The notes beneath the pieces were generated by a model. That model saw only the letters and a program-made list of their open reading frames with translations. It made no database searches and was not told where the DNA came from. DNA of 64,000 nt from Mortierella sp. BCC40632 (taxonomy: Eukaryota > Mortierellomycota > Mortierellomycetes > Mortierellales > Mortierellaceae): the NCBI GenBank assembly GCA_011634665.1, contig WAEK01000010.1, positions 1,143,001-1,207,000 on the forward strand, written 5' to 3'. Made by a program: the position numbers and the translations under genes. How positions within the stretch are numbered: position 1 is the first letter of the stretch; every line of letters starts with the position of its first letter. Shown here one piece after another: positions 1 to 12,400 of the stretch.

Positions 1-637
1 ATGATGCCCACGGAACGGGTTCGCCCTTGCGGCGGTTGAAAAATAGAAAAAAAAGAAAAAAAAAGGGCGAGCAGCGGTGCTGGCCATGGCCCAAATGGAC
101 ACTCGGCCTCAAAGAAGAGCAGGGGAAAAGCTGGTTGGGCGAGAAAAAGGAACAGAGAGAGGACGCTCAACAGGGTCCTTTTGGGCCAATCACAGACCTC
201 ACACGTGAAAAGCATTCTGGCTTTTAGTGAGTAGTAGAGTCCCGTCGTCACTTGCTCGTTGCAAAAGAGGAGAGGAAGCTCTCTTTCTCTCTCTCTCTAC
301 TTTCCTTAGTATGTTCGTACAGCGAAAAGAAAGAGTGGAAAGGAGAGCTGACCCGATGCTTCCGTCTTGTCCTCTGTGCCAAGGGAGGGGAGGGGGGAGG
401 GTGGTGACGATCATTGGTGCAGACCTACCCTCACTAGGCTGGGGTCGCGCATGGATCCTGGCGAGTTCCGTTGCCGCATTCACCCGATCTGGCACTTGGC
501 AGGGAAAGAGACATTGACGGACAGAACAGGACCATGATGAGACAACCTGTTCCTGAGCCACTGAGCCATCTCGCTTCGTCGTTACACGGCTCTGATCGAT
601 GTTTGATGGACACTCCTTCACCTCCCCAGTCTATTTC

Positions 638-678
<41 letters not shown>

Positions 679-901
679 GAGAACACCCGCTAAACATGTT
701 CACCCACCCATACACACCCATTCCCTTTTCTTCCCCTCACTCTACCCTATTTGCCTGACTTGCTCCTTGGGGTAGACCAAGAAGAAGGGAGCTTGCGCTA
801 GTGATGGATCCCTTCCCTCCCTTCTCAATAGCATTTGTGGTTGAGGTCTCCTCGGGGTCAGGTTTAAGAGAGGGAAAAAAAAAAAATCGCAAGCAAGAGA
901 G

Positions 902-956
<55 letters not shown>

Positions 957-1396
957 TGTACAAAATGGCTGACCCAAAAAAAAAAAAAAAAAAAAAAAAA
1001 ATGACTGGGCGAGGGTGAACAGCATTTAGTCGCGCGTACCCCGCGTCGAGGACGTTTTCCCCACTCCGCACAGGGAAGGCTTGCTCTCAGCGTGGGTGGG
1101 GTCGGGCAGGCAAAAAGGTAACCGAGAGAGAAGATGAGTGAGAGGAGAGCGCTGCAGCAGCAACAATAGAAGCAGCACCGTCGACTCGTCAACCGGTGAG
1201 TAATATTTTTTTTTGCCTCACTCTCTTCTTCTTTCTCTCTCTTTTGCTGGTTGCTGGAGGAGGCAGCCCTGTCTGTTAAAAATATACCGTCCTGAATTTG
1301 ATCTCGTTTTGTTGCCCCGCACCGTCCGCTCTCGCCGTCTCTGACTCTGATCGGATCGGTTTTTTAATCCCCTCCTCTCCTTGTCTCTCCTCTCTT

Positions 1397-1428
<32 letters not shown>

Positions 1429-2023
1429 CTTTCTCTCTTCACCCTTCCTCAACCTCCTCCCTTTTTCTTCCTTGCTGGCGTTGACCGTTAGCTCGACTAT
1501 TGCTCCTCCTTTCTTTCCTGTCCTGTCCTGTCCTCCCTCTCTCTTCTCTACCCATTGGTAAGCAACCACTTTACATAGCTCCACATACGCCGCCAACACT
1601 CGTCAGGACATGCCCTGGACTTGGGACAGAGGAACCAGCTAGATGCACCGTGGACAGCTTGAGGACCTGAAGGATAGACAGACTCCATAATGACACGACG
1701 CATTTAGCAGGAGGGAGAGGGTTCATCTTCGATGGCGGCATGGGTCAAAAGGGGATGATAGTGAAATGAAGGACTGGACATCGGGTGTGATTGAGCCGTG
1801 GTATGATCATGCCATGGTGAATCGCGCAAGATGAGTCAAAAGAAAGAGAGAGGAAATTTGATTGTCGATCATTCCTTGATGGCAGATCTCAAACCCCATG
1901 ACCTTTTTGACGCGCGCTCGTGATCTGACATTTTGTTTGTTTTATTGCTTTTTCTTTAGACCACCCAGCGCTGCCTATATATCCCTTCCCGTCTGTTGTA
2001 GTATATCCTCACATAATTGCATT
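1..2023. other. upstream region of the carrier gene, no coding gene supported
   Basis: Open frames here are short and overlap simple-sequence tracts, and none shows a recognisable domain. The stretch holds pyrimidine/purine microsatellites and poly-A runs, and it probably contains the promoter and 5' leader of the aspartate/glutamate carrier that starts at 2024. A gene truncated by the left window edge cannot be excluded. Confidence 0.5.
636..1440. repeat. CT/GA microsatellites and poly-A in promoter region
   Basis: Simple-sequence tracts seen directly: (CT)n near 639-673, (GA)n near 904-954, a pure A run near 976-1001, and (CT)n near 1390-1437. The CT and GA tracts at 640 and 910 are inverted relative to each other, so a transcript crossing both could pair. 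Similar tracts lie upstream of other genes in this window. Confidence 0.8.
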
Positions 2024-4130
2024 ATGGCAGCATCAAGTACGGCCCAGCACGACACCTCTGTCGAGCGCTACAAGCGCATCTTCTTCAAGTTTGCTACGAT
2101 CGAGAAGAACGGCGAAAAGTTCATGAACAAGGACGACTTTATTAATGCCATTGCCCCTGGCGAGGATTACAAGCGGTTGCAGCGCTCGCAATATGGCATC
2201 CTGTTCAATGTTGCTGACCAGTCCAAGTCGGGTGTTCTTTCTCTTGCTGACTTGTAAGTGTGTAACCTCTCTCAACTGGACACCACCCGACAAAAGCCCA
2301 GAAGAGCAGATCTCTGATCTATCGTCTATTCCCCTCCCTCATAGCACCGTCTTCCAAAACCTTTTGTCGCGCCCCGATGCCGATTACGAGATTGCGTTCA
2401 GACTCTTTGACACAGAGGGTTCGGGCAAGATCACTCGCGATCAGTTCAAGCAGATCCTCTCTGCCAACATTGGCCAGGATGCCATCCCCTTCGACTTTGA
2501 GTGCGAATGGCTCAAGCTTTATGCTGGCGGACAGGAGGTTCCTCACGAGCTGCCCTACAAGGAATTTAGCCAGCTCTTGAAGGGTCTCCAGGCTGAGCGT
2601 CTGCGCCAGGCCTTCAAATTCTACGATACCCAGACCACGGGCTTCATTGCCCCTGAGGCCTTCCAAAAGATCATGGTCGATCTCGCGGGACACAAGCTCT
2701 CGACCCAGGTTCTCGATAACCTTCCTACTCTCTCCAACCTCTACCCAGGCAACAAGATCTCTTTTGCTAACGTCATGGCCTTCTACAACGTCATCCGTGA
2801 GATGGACATGGTCGAGCGTATCGTCCGTTCCGCCATCTCGAAGAGCCGCGACGGCACCATCACAAAGGCCGACTTTTTGAATAGTGCCGCAAGAGAGACC
2901 CGCTTCTCGCTCTTCACTCCCATGGAGGCCGATATCATCTTCCACTTTGCAGGACTTGACAATGCCTCAGGCAAGTTGACCATGCAGGACTTTACAAGAC
3001 TGCTCGAGGCCAAGTGGGAGCGTGCTGGTCCCGGTGCTGGTACCCACTCAGCTACCTCTCAGGCACCCGAAGCCAAGCATGGTGCTCTACATGATATCTT
3101 GAAGGGTTCTTATGGCTTCTTGCTCGGTTCCATCTCTGGTGCTGTCGGTGCAACGGTCGTCTACCCTATCGATCTTGTCAAGACCCGCATGCAGAACCAG
3201 CGCTCCAAGGTCGTTGGCGAGGTCCTGTACAAGAACAGCATTGACTGCTTCAAGAAGGTGGTGAAGAACGAGGGTGTCCTTGGCCTTTACCGTGGCCTCG
3301 GTCCCCAGTTGATCGGAGTTGCACCTGAGAAGGCTATCAAGTTGACTATGAACGACCTTGTGCGCAAGGTTCTCTCGGACAAGGATGGTAACATTACCCT
3401 CAGTGGAGAGTTGATTGCTGGTGGTGTTGCTGGTGGATCTCAGGTTATCTTTACCAACCCTCTTGAGATCGTCAAGATCCGTCTTCAAGTTGCTGGTGAG
3501 GCTGCCAAGTCATTGGATGCGCCCCGTCCTGGAGCTGTGACCATTGTCCGCAACTTGGGTCTGATGGGTCTTTACAAGGGTGCCAGCGCCTGTTTGCTCC
3601 GTGATATTCCCTTCTCGGCCATTTACTTCCCTGTCTATGCTCACTTGAAGAAGGATCTCTTCAAGGAGGGACCTGATCACCGCTGCACTATTGGCGAACT
3701 GTTGATGGCTGGTGCCATTGCCGGTATGCCCGCTGCCTACTTTACTACCCCTGCCGATGTGATCAAGACCCGTTTGCAGGTCGAGGCCAAGAAGGGTCAG
3801 AGTACATACAATGGTATCACAGATGCTGCCCGCAAGATCTTCCGCGAGGAGGGCTTCAAGGCTTTCTTCAAGGGCGGCCCTGCTCGTATCTTCCGTTCGT
3901 CACCCCAGTTCGGTACGACCCTGATGGTCTATGAGGTTCTTCAGCAGGCCTTCCCCTTTGATGGCGCTTCAGCTGCTGACGCCGCCAAGGCTGCTGCCGC
4001 CAAGGCTGCCAATGCCACTGAGGATTTGAGCTACCTCCAGTCCAAGAACGCCCTCAAGATCTTGTTGGATGTTCACTACAAGTTCGGTATTGTTCCTTCG
4101 AATGTCAAGCTCCCTGGTGTTTCCGCATAA
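2024..4130 (+). CDS. AGC1: mitochondrial calcium-binding aspartate/glutamate carrier (SLC25A12/13-like)
   Basis: Join 2024..2253 and 2345..4130, about 671 residues, close to the usual 670-700 for animal and fungal AGC carriers. The intron has GT at 2254 and AG at 2344, and splicing turns LAD into the in-frame LADFTVFQNLL. The N-terminal half (about 1-310) has EF-hand-like helices; loops such as [13 protein letters not shown] (about 100) and [12 protein letters not shown] (about 280) are visible. The C-terminal half has three mitochondrial-carrier repeats with signatures [10 protein letters not shown] (about 350), [10 protein letters not shown] (about 448) and [10 protein letters not shown] (about 546). 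The family exchanges mitochondrial aspartate for cytosolic glutamate plus a proton in the inner membrane, feeding the malate-aspartate shuttle. Calcium control through the EF-hands is known for animal members and only inferred here. The start ATG follows a TATA-like, pyrimidine-rich leader; the tail is alanine-rich. Confidence 0.93.
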
Positions 4131-6459
4131 ATTGGATATATTCTTCTGGATTTCTCCAACCCGTTACCCCCCCCCCCTCTCTTCCCTGTCCGTTTGCTTT
4201 TTCCAATGTTACTTTTATGACCCTCTCTTTTCCACAGAAGCATGATAGAGCATTCATACCTACAGTTAGACGCCGTTTCCACACTTCATTGTTGCCACGA
4301 CAGTTCTGTTCTCATTTTCATTTCATTATTATTTTTTATTTGTTCTGTTTCCTTGCATTAAAGAAAAGGTAACGAGTCTTTCTTCGCTACCCATCTACTC
4401 ACTATGAGCTTTTCATGCTAAAAGTCGACATCCCACGCGTCAGCTCGGGGAGTAGACAGAACAATTGCATCTTGTAATGCTTGTTCTTTGATTTTCCTCC
4501 TATCGTTCCGCCGAAAAGCATTATATCGGTTAATGGCAAGGGTTTTTAAAAAAAAAAAAGAGTTTATTTACTCTCTATATGTGTGTCTATTCACACGCAC
4601 TCGTACCAAAGCGGGCTACAGCGACCGTAGGCTTTGAATCCCGATATGGTAGATAGAAACTCAAAACTCGCATGCTCACAGTTATCGCTACTACCTCAAC
4701 TTCTCAAAAGTTACCAAACCAATTTGACCCGCAAAAAATTGGCTTGCCTGGCAGTATGGACTCGAAATGTATTTCAAGTGACTCCATAGAAAACAAAGAA
4801 ACACCCACCGACACATCAAAAGAGGCATTACCACCTTACCACAGAGCAAAGTAGAGGCATCAACCAAAGTGGATATACAAACTGATTCGAGTCTCCTAAA
4901 TTTCCACCTCCTAGCTCATGCTATTTTCATTTTCTGAAAAGAAATGTTTTGACTTTTGGATGCCCAATTAAAACGATGTAGTTTCACGATACTCAATATA
5001 CAGAGACAGATGGTGGACTTCAATCCACATCTGGCTCTCTATGCAGATAGACGAATGGATCGAGAGGAGGTAATGGGATGAAGAGGCACAGCCTGGCATG
5101 ATGTCCATCTTATCCTTTTCCCTCCCGTCTTTGCATGCATTGTGTGTAACATGCCATGACACTTTTTTTTTTTTTTTTTTTTTTGGATGAGCTTAACATG
5201 TTACCATTCACCGACTTTTTTTTCTCGTACATTAGGAATCTATGCCAAGGTTCCATGTGGACAAACGTTTAATCGACCTGGAGGAGTGATGGAGCTATGG
5301 TAAGCGATAGAGCTAAGGCAAGTGCCAGAATACTCGACCACATGGCCAGCCGTCATCAACAGTGAAGGAGGCGGATGGTCAAAACAGGTGAATCGGCCAA
5401 GACAACAGCACGCTCTATCTCATCTTGTGGGGGGAAGGGAGGAAGGCAGACAAGACATTCAGCCTCTTTAAGACAGCTGAAGTTCGATATGAATGTCGCC
5501 AGAATAGAGCTGACTGGTCGAGTAAATCAAGGTTCCAGTTGTAAGAAATGGGCGGAGGAGAATCTCCGTCCTGAATATACCATACGACAGTATGGCCTGC
5601 CTGAGAAAGCGTGTCAAGTTGGCGCAGGAGGCATGGCGAGGCATGGCAGAAAAGAAGGTATGCACATGCAGATATGACGGCATTGCATGATGTGGAGCGT
5701 GTCACGTAGGTCTAGTCAGAAGAGGATCCTGTGCCTGGCCAGAGTGGCTGCGAAGCCACCTTCGATGTCCGAGATGGCACCGCATCCAGGGAACCAGGTG
5801 ATTGCCACAGATAGGCTGTTTGGGTGCCGGCAGAAGGGAGAAGGAAGAGGAGGAAAGAAAGCAAGAGAAGAGAAGTGATGCCGACTGATCCGCGTGATGG
5901 GTCCGCCTTGATTGCCGTCAGCGCAGACGGGCGGCTGTTGAGCCAGACAATCTCCCCCCTTTTTTTCTCAATGCGGTGCCTGTCGACCAGATGACATACT
6001 TTGCCCTGTCTCTCTCTCTCACTCTCTCGTTCACCCTTTTTTTTCGCAGGCGAGGCTGGGTGAGGGTCCGACGGGTCATGTTGTTCTCGATGGGTCATGA
6101 TCACCTGTCTTTCTTCAATCTCTTCATCTTTCCCTTCCTCATCAGTAGCAACAACAACAACAACAACAACAGCATCGCACCGTGCCCACACACTCACATT
6201 AGGTTGGTCTTCCCTCCATCATTCACGCCAATCTCGCGTCTCTGCAGTTTTCATTCTAACGCCCGCCTCAGCTTCCTTGTGTCCCTGCTCTCTCTCCACA
6301 GACCCTGCTCTCTCTACCAAATCATAGCCCTCCTCACACACCCACTCCGCCTCACTCCTTTGCCTGTCTGCAAGCTGAGGACTACACACAAAGACGAGAG
6401 CTGGTGCCGTGTAGCGACACCCCCAACGCCCACACTCGCTACGGAGAGCTGGCCATTCG
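4131..6459. other. intergenic region, no gene supported
   Basis: It holds the 3' end of the carrier transcript (C-rich run at about 4166-4178, T/A-rich stretch 4320-4370), a poly-T run at 5163-5184, an AAC microsatellite at about 6149-6171, and CT-rich leader sequence leading to the kinase ATG at 6460. Open frames of 60-160 codons are present on both strands but show no recognisable domain, and several derive from simple sequence. Confidence 0.5.
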
Positions 6460-9400
6460 ATGTGGACTCCTCTCTGGTTCCTGACAGGCCTCCTCACAGG
6501 GCTTCTCATCGCTTTATACTTGGTCTCGCAACCGTTTACGTTTGCAACTCGCCTCCAAAGGTAAACTACCCAGATCAAAGCCCCAAAACGACTTTTACTC
6601 TTCAGGAAAAAAAAAAAAAAAAAAGGCCAACTAACCCTTTGGTAATCATTTTAAACTTGACTTGAACTATTACTCTTGCTACAGGTGGTGTTCAAAAAGC
6701 AAACTGCGTTTGCCACAGCTTCGAGCTCGAAAAGAAAGGCAGGACAAAAGCGAAAAGACAGAGGACGGACCTCAGCCAACAACATCAACACCCACGGATC
6801 CATCATCCTCACTCACTTTCCAGCCTACAACACCACCTAAGCTAAAGATATCAACAAAGCCCAACCAAAGCGCCAGGACAATCCGCCGCAGCACGAATGT
6901 CACGAGTCCTACGTTAACCAGTCAGCTCAATGACTCGGAAATCGACCCACTCTCTGCCAACACCATCCTTAAGGCCGTGAACTTGGTCAGTAATAGCCGC
7001 ATCCAGAAGAAAAAGCTAAAGTCAGCATCCTCGTCTTCGATCCCTGCAGATGGGGGGCTTCAAAGTCTGAGGGGGATTAGCCATGGGAGCGTCCGGAATC
7101 GAAAAGGCTTGAAGGAGCTGTTGATGGAAGCTAATGTCACAGGCCCGACCACAACTCCCCCTGCGCAATCGCCGTCCTCGGGAGCTTCATCTTCATCAAC
7201 CACGCCAGCAGTAAAAGAAACAGGGGGGAGAAGAAGAGCAGGAACATTCACCGTTGCTGCGACTTCAGACTTACCAACCCCTGGATCAGGCGTGGCCGGA
7301 CTGGTTGGCCTCGGTGCAGTGGGGGCAACAGAGCCAACTGTGGGCTCAGGGGTCACGACGTCTAGGACAGCAGTCAAGATTTTAGTTCCAGGAAAAGGCA
7401 CTCTCCGTCGAGACAGGCGTACACGTGTACCTCTTGAAATGAGGACAGGTGTCCGAACAGACGAACCGACGCACCCCACAACCCCCTTGAATACCAGCGT
7501 CGCCTCGAGTAGAGCACGGCCTGGTCAGCCACAGCCACAGCAACCGCAACTACAGGACACAATCCCCATGGACGCAGAGACACGATGGCGAGACCACCAC
7601 CTGAAACGGCAATGGGCACAGTCCGTTTTGATAGAGTCTATGGAGCCACCCATGTCGCGACATTTACGCTATGCGATCAAGTCAGTACTTCACTTTACCA
7701 GCTTTGGGCCTGAGATAATGGACTTGAAAGCGGTCGCTCAGGGCGGTGTAGCTGGGAGCCTGAGTGCATTCATGAGCATGACACCCACTGTTGTCCCTCC
7801 AAGAGCTCCAGTCCCGGCTCAAAAATCGACAACGCCACTGATGTCAGGAGTTACATCAGCAGCGCACATCCCTTCTATGGGGGCAACGACAACAGCCGCA
7901 CTTTCTGTATCGAATCCCGGCTCAGGAGTAACGAAACAAATCTTTAAAGAAACCGCCCCTCTGCTTCAACAAAGGGATGTACTTGGAGCGGATATAGAGA
8001 ACAGTAGCTCGAAGAGTAACCTGTGGGAGAACTTACAGTTGGAGAATCACCCAAAATCTTCTATCCAACGGGCAGAGAGCACCGTGGCTTCTCCAACGAG
8101 CACTGGTGGAATGCTGATCAAACTGACCTCACCATCGAACAACAGCTCAGCTGTTGCAACACCGCTTGAACCGGCACTTCCTATCCTGGATGCCTTCACT
8201 TCTCGACCAAGTCTCAACTTTGTTAATAACCGTTTGAATGACAGTGGAAGGGGCCTAAGACTACACGCAGCATCACTTTCTTCTGAGTCACCCTCCCAAG
8301 TGAAGGAGAATGAAAAGGCGGGATCAGCGCCAACGTCTGAGTCTAAGCCGAGCAAAGGACGTGGGCGATCAATGAGTGCCTCGTTTTCGTCATCACCTAT
8401 TGTGGTTCGAGGATTCAACAGTGCCATGTCCCCAGGACCGGTATCGGCACACCCAGTGAGATTGGCGACAACGGCTGAAGACGAGACTGAAACTGAGAGT
8501 ACCAGAAAGTCGAAGGACTGTTCATATAGTAACAAAGAGTCTAAAGCAGTCGAGCCCCAATTACAGCAGCAACTGGTCCAACAATGGGGGCCTGGGCTTC
8601 GAGGTATTGGAGAAAATATCACCAGCGAACCGTCTTCGCTTTCTAGGACAAACTCTAAGAGAGAGTCTTCACCACAGCGAAAGCCTACGGTCCAGCCGGT
8701 ATCAACCTCACCCGTCCAAGATCCTGGTGCGCAGAAGTCGATGCTGTGTGGCCCCGAGACAGCCTTAGCACAAGTGGAAAAAGAATTGCCCCAAACGCCT
8801 CTTCAGGAGCAACAACCACAACCTCCCTCTCCAACACTATCCCAGTCAAGAACCTCAAGGATATGGGGGCAAGTTCGTAGAGCAGTTAATATTCGTGGTC
8901 ACAATGGAGGCGGAAGAGGTGGACAAGTATACCAGGTCACTGCAGTTGGGTCAAAGGGACCGGGGCGTTTTTCGCTCTCGGACACTCATTTGCCTTCCTC
9001 ATCCCTGTCAGGAGCATCGAAGGCAGCACCCATGATTCCAACGACAGCCTCAGCAGCATCTTCTAGTTTTTCAAGTCAGTTCTATGGACAAGGGATGCCG
9101 TCCCTGAGTAGCAGTGTGCTTAGTCTTCTGAAAGAAGATCAGGACGTGGAGACTTTGGCTCCTTTACAACAGCTTTTCAGCACAAGAGCGCCTGCATCGA
9201 ATAGCCTTCCATCAGTTATGGCAAGACTGGATAAACAACAGGGACAGTTACCAGTCTCGATTCCAATTGCATCAAGCTCCCAAGGCTACGGCCACGAATC
9301 TCTTAAATCGACCGTGCTGTCACCTCCTTCTACATTCACTGGTGCTACAGCAAATCTGTCTCACACGAATTTACATGAACCAACAGATTTAGCGATTACA

Positions 9401-12400
9401 GGCACAGAGGATGAAGGGAATGAGGGAGTAGGAGATAGAGCCTCGAGCTCACACAAACAATCGACATTGACTGCGTTTGAGACACCCCCAGAGACTGCAC
9501 CTAGTTCGCCAGTACATGCAGTTCATTTATCCACATCCCCACCTGCATCCTCTCTTGCTGCGACTTCCCTTGTGTCCAACTTGACAGCTTACAGAAACAA
9601 TGGAAACACTAACAGCAACAGGGACAGCACATGTAGTAACAGCAGTATCCACTCGATTCCAGATTTGGCCAAGAGGTCGTCTGCCAAGAGTCCAGTGGTT
9701 GTGGCCAAGGTCACGACAGCCGAGTCCAAAGTGAGCCAGTTCATGTACACAGGAAAAGGCGCTCAAGGGCGACCGCTGTCATCGCTCTCGTTCACATCAT
9801 TGTCTTCGTCAGCTTCGGCCTCATCGTCAAAACCTGTTCGGGTACTGGATGGAAATCTGGACGAAGAAGGACGATCTCAAGCGGTGGATATTGTCAGCTC
9901 CAGTCAACGGACTAGTCTTCTGTCGCTGAACGAAGAGGCAAAGGAATCAACCATTCAAGAACTTGGGTTCAGGAACGATTACTTTTCGACACCCAATGCA
10001 CAAGAGCGGACCAATCTTCAGGCAGCACTTCTAGCGGTAGTATCTACGTCAGCCCCAACGACATCGTCTATGTCTGCGCTATCATCCATGCCTCTTGAAT
10101 CTTTGGAGAGTATCGACGACGAGATTTCAGAAGGTCATTTTATTGGCTCCGAGTCTAGTTTGAGGGTAGAGGCTCCTCAGCAGCCGAAACAAACTCGACC
10201 ACGAGGGTATAGCTACTGGGGTTTCTTCACATCCTCAAGGGAGCTCCCTCCAAAGGACCAGCAGTCGTTGGGTGTCGGACTCGCAGGGGAATCCTCGGCT
10301 GTATCTTCGAAATTGGCGACAGGTGAAGTGGAGACATTGTCTCTCCAAATTAGTCAACAAATTAGTGACCCTAGCTCAACCCTTCCAGCATCAGGAGCTC
10401 TCTCTGCAACAGGATCAAACCTCACCAACACGACAGACACACCGTTGGCCTTACCATCCACAAGGATAGTGCGTTCAGCCAGTACTAGCGGTGGATCGGA
10501 CTTAGGAAGAAATCTTGGCTTGAGTAGTGTGATCAATGACCCAGCAAAGCAAGATCGACGTCGGTCAGCACTCAGTTTTGGAGGCTACTTCTCAGGGTCC
10601 TCAACTACAGCCTCGGAGACAAATGCTAATAGAGAAAGCACAGGCCTACGGGATCTCTCTGACGTGACTGGAAGATCGCTGACAGCAGCACAGGCTGGAG
10701 TGACCGACGGAGAAGTCACTCAAATGCGAAGAACAAGCCTGTATGAGAAGTCTACATCTACAGCGATGGCAACGACCACTGCAACGGCAAGCGGCTCCAA
10801 TGTAAGCTCTACTACTGGAATTGGACTACAGTCACTTCTTGCGCGCTCATCAAGTGCGAAAGGAGGCGACTCTGAAAACTCAAGAAAAGGAGAGACTGGA
10901 TCGACCGAGGCTAGTAAAGATGAAGGCTCTAGTCTGCCTATTGGCACTACACCTCGAAGCAAGACTGGAATGGAACGATTACAGGCAGCCAAAAAGAAGG
11001 TGACACCACTCAAAATTACGCCCATGCTACTCTCGGGCGTTGCGAGTGCTCCGTCACCGTCTGTTCTATTTCATCACCCTCACCTTCAGCACCTTCACCA
11101 GCAACATCAGCATAATCCTTCTACACCCCAGAGCGCAACAATGCCTTTGCCAACGACAATACCTCGGTCCTTGTATGCCACTCTGGACCGGCATTTCCTT
11201 GTAACAGATCAGGCACATGAGTGGAACATTCCCACCTATGGTCGAGTACGGCTAACTGACCACGCACCTGTGGCTTTTCAAGTGATCCGTGAGCTCTTTA
11301 ACTACACGCTCTCGGATATGGACGAGGCGCTTTCCCAGCCAATGACAGTAATGAAGACCCCAGGAAAGTCGGATGCCATCTTTTTTGCTTCTCACAACCA
11401 CGGCAGATTTCTACTCAAGACGCTCCGAGGATCTGAACCAACCCATCTGTTGGCTTTTCTGAACGAGTATATGGCCCATATCCAGAAGCACCCGAATACG
11501 CTCTTGCCACGATACCTGGGAATGTACACCTTTGAGAAGCTTGCAGGGGCAAAGTTGATGAACCAGGATGGGGTAGATAGAGATATGGCAACAGGTAGTA
11601 TTGGAGGAATTACTGGAGTAAGCTCAGGGGCGACAACCAATGCCACTACTGCCCAGCACTTGCATCTGAACGGTACATTGCTCAATGGGCGAGACGAGGG
11701 TATCCCATCTAAGATCACGGTAGTCGTGCTGGCAAATGTGTTTGATACACCCAATCTTGTGCACGAGCGGTATGATTTTAAAGGTTCGACTGTTGGCAGA
11801 AGAACCCTGACAGCAACGACACCTGCGGCTGCAACAAACATGGCATCTGGAGTTGGTACCAGCGGGACAATTCCTCAAACCTCTCTCACTACTAGCATGA
11901 GACCTAGAGAGTCATTCTTTGACTTTGCCAAACCCAGAGTATCCTCAGAATTGGAGCCTACGAATCAAGATGATATGAGACGGTCAGAGCAAGAAACTCG
12001 AATGGGGGTGGGATCAGGAGGCGGACAGAATTTCCAAGGACTGTGGCACCGACCGAGCTCTCTCTGGCATTTTTCACAGCCTGACCAAGTTCATCAAGCC
12101 CGGGCCAATTTTCCTCCTCCAGTAACCTCAACCACCGCATCAGCCACGACATCAACCACGACACCTCAACTGCAGCAAAACACTAGCCAAAATATTGACA
12201 TCAGCCATTTGACGCTAAAGGAGATGGACTTCCAGAATCGTATTTTGACAGGCGAGACACAGCTGATCCACCTTGGAGCTGAAAGACGGGCCGAATTACT
12301 AGCCCAGCTCGAGGAAGATACAGCACTGCTTCGCAGGAACGAGTTTATGGACTACAGGCAAGTTGCACAATTTGTTCCCGCATTATACCGATCCTCGATG

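Noticed and set aside
737..1192. Minus-strand open frames with poly-Phe and Ser-Leu repeats
   Set aside because: They arise from translation of poly-A and GA/CT microsatellites.
4600..4660. tRNA-like T-loop sequence (TTTGAATCCC) near a purine-rich tract
   Set aside because: No cloverleaf arms or acceptor pairing could be found around it.
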